Shown here: positions 61,535-64,000 of the stretch, piece after piece | Layout: every line of letters starts with the position of its first letter | How positions within the stretch are numbered: position 1 is the first letter of the stretch | Assembly: GCF_026651855.1 (NCBI RefSeq) | Contig: NZ_CP093280.1 | Location: forward strand, 4,070,001 to 4,134,000 | DNA from: Pseudomonas silvicola | GTDB lineage: Bacteria; Pseudomonadota; Gammaproteobacteria; Pseudomonadales; Pseudomonadaceae | Length of the DNA stretch: 64,000 bases | Direction of reading: 5' to 3' | Notes under the pieces: generated by a model | What the model was told of the DNA's origin: nothing | The model's database searches: none | Seen by the model: the letters and a program-made list of their open reading frames with translations, nothing else | Translations under genes and position numbers: made by a program

Positions 61535-61581
61535 TTCAGACCCTCGCCAGAGCCCTGCGGTAGCGGCGGCCCCGGTTTTTG

Positions 61582-62670
61582 CTATACCCCTTCGAAGAAC
61601 TGCTGCACCTGCTTGCGGTCCAGCAGTTCCAGTGACGGCGGCCGCCAGCGTGGCTGCTTGTCCTTGTCGATCAGCAGCGCCCGCACACCTTCCAGCAGGT
61701 CGCCATGGGCAAACCACTGGCGGTCCAGGTGCATTTCCATGGTGAAGCACTCCTCCAGGCTCATATGCCGCCCGCGGCGCAGCATTTCCAGGGTGACGGA
61801 CATGGCCAGCGGCGAGCGCTGTTTCATCAGTTGCGCGGTGGCGTCGGCCCATTGGTGGCTGTCGGCGACGGTGACCTGGTGCAGTTGCTCGATCATGCTG
61901 GCAATGTCGGGCAGCGCGAAGAAGTGGTCGATGGCTGGGCGCAGGCGGTCCAGGGGGGCGTTGGGCAGGGCTTGCTGGCCCAGTTTCGCCAGGGCGCTCT
62001 GCAGGTCCTTCAGAGGGTTGCCCGTCCAGGCCAGGCGGTCGAGGCGCTCATCCAGGGTGGCCAGTTTGCTGCTGTCCAGGTACCAGTCGGCCAGGCCGCA
62101 GTACAGGGCATCGGCGGCCTGGACCTGGGCGCCGGTGACGCCCAGGTAGATGCCCAGTTCGCCCGGAATGCGTGGCAGGAAGTAGCTGCCGCCGACGTCG
62201 GGGAAGTAGCCGATGGCGACTTCCGGCATGCCGATGCGGCTGCGCTCGGTGACGATGCGCAAGTCTGCGCCCTGAGCCAGGCCCATGCCGCCGCCCAGGG
62301 TATAGCCATCCATCAGCGCCACCACTGGCTTGCGGTAATGGTGCAGGCACAGGTCCAGGGCGTATTCCTCGGTGAAGAAGGTTTCGTGCTGCTGGGTGCC
62401 GTTTTGATACGTGTCGTACAGCCAGCGGATATCGCCGCCGGCGCACAGGCCGCGGCCGTTGCCACGCAGCATCACCGCGTGAATGTGCGGGTCGGCGGCG
62501 AAGGCATCGAGATAGCCGCGCAGGGTGCGCACCATGTCCAGGTTGAGCGCGTTGAGGTCGTCGGGGCGGTTGAGGGTGAGGTGGCCAATGTGGTTGCGCA
62601 CTTCACCCATGACCTGATCGGTCAGGGTACCCAGGCTCAGATTGAGGGTGCCAAACGCCGCAGCGGTCAT
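61582..62670 (-). CDS. 3-hydroxyisobutyryl-CoA hydrolase-like crotonase-family protein
   Basis: 362 residues from MTAAAFGTLNLSL, with GGAG ten bases upstream; a start at 62727 lacks a ribosome site. It is longer than enoyl-CoA hydratase and has the HIBYL-CoA-hydrolase features: GLCAGGDIRWLYD, GYTLGGGMGLAQGADLR and MPEVAIGYFPDVGGSYFLPR, plus an extended C-terminus. It would release 3-hydroxyisobutyrate in valine breakdown. It is convergent with the beta-oxidation operon, which together could serve valine and isoleucine catabolism. Confidence 0.82.
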   Translation of the reverse strand: MTAAAFGTLNLSLGTLTDQVMGEVRNHIGHLTLNRPDDLNALNLDMVRTLRGYLDAFAADPHIHAVMLRGNGRGLCAGGDIRWLYDTYQNGTQQHETFFTEEYALDLCLHHYRKPVVALMDGYTLGGGMGLAQGADLRIVTERSRIGMPEVAIGYFPDVGGSYFLPRIPGELGIYLGVTGAQVQAADALYCGLADWYLDSSKLATLDERLDRLAWTGNPLKDLQSALAKLGQQALPNAPLDRLRPAIDHFFALPDIASMIEQLHQVTVADSHQWADATAQLMKQRSPLAMSVTLEMLRRGRHMSLEECFTMEMHLDRQWFAHGDLLEGVRALLIDKDKQPRWRPPSLELLDRKQVQQFFEGV

Positions 62671-62772
62671 CGCGTACTCCCTGTTTTGTGTGGTATTCCA
62701 ATAAGTTGCGGGCCAGTTGGCATGCATTGCCGGCGGCCCTCTGCAAGCATAGACGCTAAAGCGGCGGTTGCC

Positions 62773-63624
62773 TCAGGGATGTTGCGGGTCGTGCCCCAAG
62801 GCCTGGATAAACAAGGAAAAAAGCTCGGGCTGCGAGGCGATATCGAGTTTGGCGTACAGGTGGCGGCGGTGCACCTTGATGGTCTCCGGGGAGATGTGCA
62901 GCCGCTCTGCCATGGCCTTGGAGGAGAAACCGCGCAAAATCAGCCGGGCGATTTCCACTTCCCGCTCCGATAGCACCCCGGCACCGAACTGGCTCATGGC
63001 GTCGCGGATATGGTGGGACAGCTCCCGTGGCTCAGAGGCCACCGCGCGTGGTGCCTGGGCGTGCCAGTGCTGGCGCATCAGCGCCAAGACCCAAGGCGCC
63101 AGGGTGTGCAGGCGGCCTACCTGCGCCGTGCTGAACGGTTGGCGCATGCCCAACGACAGAGACAAAGTGCCTTCGGCGCCCAGTTGCACGATGAATTGCA
63201 GTTCGTCTTCCAGCACGTTGTCGTGGAAATAGTTGAGGTAGTACTCGCTCTGGCGGAAATGGTCGGGCGCCACTTCCTCCAAGCGATACAGGCCGCTGGC
63301 GATGCCCTCGCGGCAGGCCTGGAAAAACGGGTCCAGCAGGTACAGGCCGTCCAGGTAGATGAGCATGGCGGCGGGGCCGCTATGGGGCAGGGCGTCGTAT
63401 TCTTCCAGTGCGCGGGGGGCGGCGTCTCTGGGGTAGTGGATGGCCAGGGCATTGTCGAAGGGCAGCCAGTGGTGCAACAGCAGGATCAATTGCTTGAAGA
63501 AGCGCGGGCTGCCCAGGTGCTCGATGGTACGGGCCAGGCTGGCGTGGGCGCCGACTTCGCTGAACAGCAGTTCCATGGGGCGGTTTTCCGGGGCGGGGGT
63601 GGGGTGTTTTTGCGGCTTTTTCAT
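62773..63624 (-). CDS. LuxR-type helix-turn-helix regulator
   Basis: 283 residues from the ATG at 63624; an alternative start at 63576 (MELLFSEVG) is possible because neither has a strong ribosome site. The C-terminal LuxR/NarL DNA-binding domain is clear: LSEREVEIARLILRGFSSKAMAERL, then ISPETIKVHRRHLYAKL. The N-terminal part has no known sensory domain that I recognise. It is divergent from an APC-family permease, 153 bp away, and probably regulates it. Confidence 0.85.
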   Translation of the reverse strand: MKKPQKHPTPAPENRPMELLFSEVGAHASLARTIEHLGSPRFFKQLILLLHHWLPFDNALAIHYPRDAAPRALEEYDALPHSGPAAMLIYLDGLYLLDPFFQACREGIASGLYRLEEVAPDHFRQSEYYLNYFHDNVLEDELQFIVQLGAEGTLSLSLGMRQPFSTAQVGRLHTLAPWVLALMRQHWHAQAPRAVASEPRELSHHIRDAMSQFGAGVLSEREVEIARLILRGFSSKAMAERLHISPETIKVHRRHLYAKLDIASQPELFSLFIQALGHDPQHP

Positions 63625-63776
63625 TGGGGCGTCAAGGGGGAGTAACCCAAAACGGGAATAGCCAGCGCCTGATGCGCACCGTAGGGTTCACCCAACCGGA
63701 CGCGCCGCCAGAGCGCGCTGGTTCTCACTTTTCGTTGCTGCCTCCGTATACCTAGAACAACCAAGAGGATAACGAC

Positions 63777-64000
63777 ATGAGCGATGCCCCCGCGCAGGCC
63801 CCTGCGCTCAAGCCCACCCTGAAAGTGTTCGATGTGGTCGCCATCACCGTCTCGGCGGTGACCCCGGCCAGCTCCGTGTTCGTGATCGCGCCTTTCGCCA
63901 TCAAGCAGGCCGGTTCCGGGATGATCATGGCGTTCCTGATCGCCGCGGTGCTGGCCCTGATGTTTGCCTTTTGCTACGCCGAACTGGGCCGCGCCCACCG
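63777..64000 (+). CDS. APC-superfamily amino-acid permease, N-terminal part
   Basis: The first 74 residues only, cut by the window edge. The start MSDAPAQAPALKP has AGAGGA upstream. TLKVFDVVAITVSAVTPASSV is the first helix of APC permeases with the glycine-poor variant seen in YgjI/YhdG-like members, followed by helix 2 (MIMAFLIAAVLALMFAFCYAELG). The amino acid or amine carried cannot be told from this fragment. It is likely controlled by the divergent LuxR-type gene. Confidence 0.8.
   Translation, partial: MSDAPAQAPALKPTLKVFDVVAITVSAVTPASSVFVIAPFAIKQAGSGMIMAFLIAAVLALMFAFCYAELGRAH

Overview
This window looks like a chromosomal segment of a Pseudomonas of the P. putida/P. fluorescens kind. 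The DNA is GC-rich. It carries a LapF/BapA-type giant adhesin with its own type I secretion operon, a Ku/LigD end-joining locus, several Pseudomonas-style REP/REPIN repeats, a short-chain fatty-acid/branched-acyl-CoA operon laid out like the fadB2x-fadAx cluster of P. putida, and a typical run of catabolic transporters and one-component regulators. No rRNA, tRNA, CRISPR, integrase or transposase was seen.

Layout. 0.3-19.4 kb: a small exported protease-like lipoprotein, then (minus strand) a type I secretion system (HlyD-type adaptor, ABC exporter, TolC-type pore) and its substrate, a 4491-residue adhesin built from about 42 Ig-like repeats with a BapA-type N-terminus and a C-terminal secretion region. 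19.8-22.9 kb: a DUF218 envelope protein, an Asp/Glu-racemase-family enzyme that lacks one of the two usual cysteines, and an NCS1 transporter. 23.3-28.6 kb: DNA repair (Ku, DUF72 protein, LigD, exonuclease III), followed by a 5 x 112 bp REPIN array. 29.3-31.3 kb: amine oxidase plus an orphan MetQ-like binding protein. 31.3-33 kb: an isochorismatase-family hydrolase preceded by a threonine-rich leader peptide and an intrinsic terminator, with the arrangement of a classical translational attenuator, then an alpha/beta hydrolase. 33-36.9 kb: DUF3237, DUF4432 and SRPBCC proteins and an MFS exporter. 37-40.3 kb: LysR regulator, 2-pyrone-4,6-dicarboxylate-hydrolase-like enzyme and DctA-like transporter. 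40.4-42.5 kb: a TetR regulator divergent from an amidase, with three evenly phased operators between them. 42.5-45.1 kb: an unrecognised protein divergent from a WYL regulator, and a decayed signal peptidase I. 45.3-48.5 kb: a TonB-dependent receptor with a perfect in-frame 942 bp tandem duplication. 49.3-50.5 kb: a 9 x 106 bp tandem REPIN array bracketed by two REPINs of another family. 50.5-56.4 kb: LEA-type lipoprotein, small secreted protein, PQQ-type sugar dehydrogenase, ZapE, DinB, hydroxyacid dehydrogenase, alpha/beta hydrolase. 56.5-64 kb: AraC regulator and a four-gene beta-oxidation operon, a convergent 3-hydroxyisobutyryl-CoA-hydrolase-like gene, a LuxR-type regulator and the start of an APC amino-acid permease.

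How the genes work together. The lapF-type adhesin and its exporter form one biofilm-matrix module. Ku, LigD and exonuclease III form a non-homologous end-joining/repair module. The dehydrogenase, hydratase, 3-hydroxyacyl-CoA dehydrogenase and thiolase at 57.6-61.5 kb make a complete beta-oxidation cycle suited to short or branched acyl-CoAs such as those from isoleucine. Recent tandem duplication recurs throughout the window: inside the adhesin, inside the TonB receptor, and in both REPIN arrays. The strongest candidate for an undescribed element is the threonine-rich attenuator in front of the isochorismatase-family gene.
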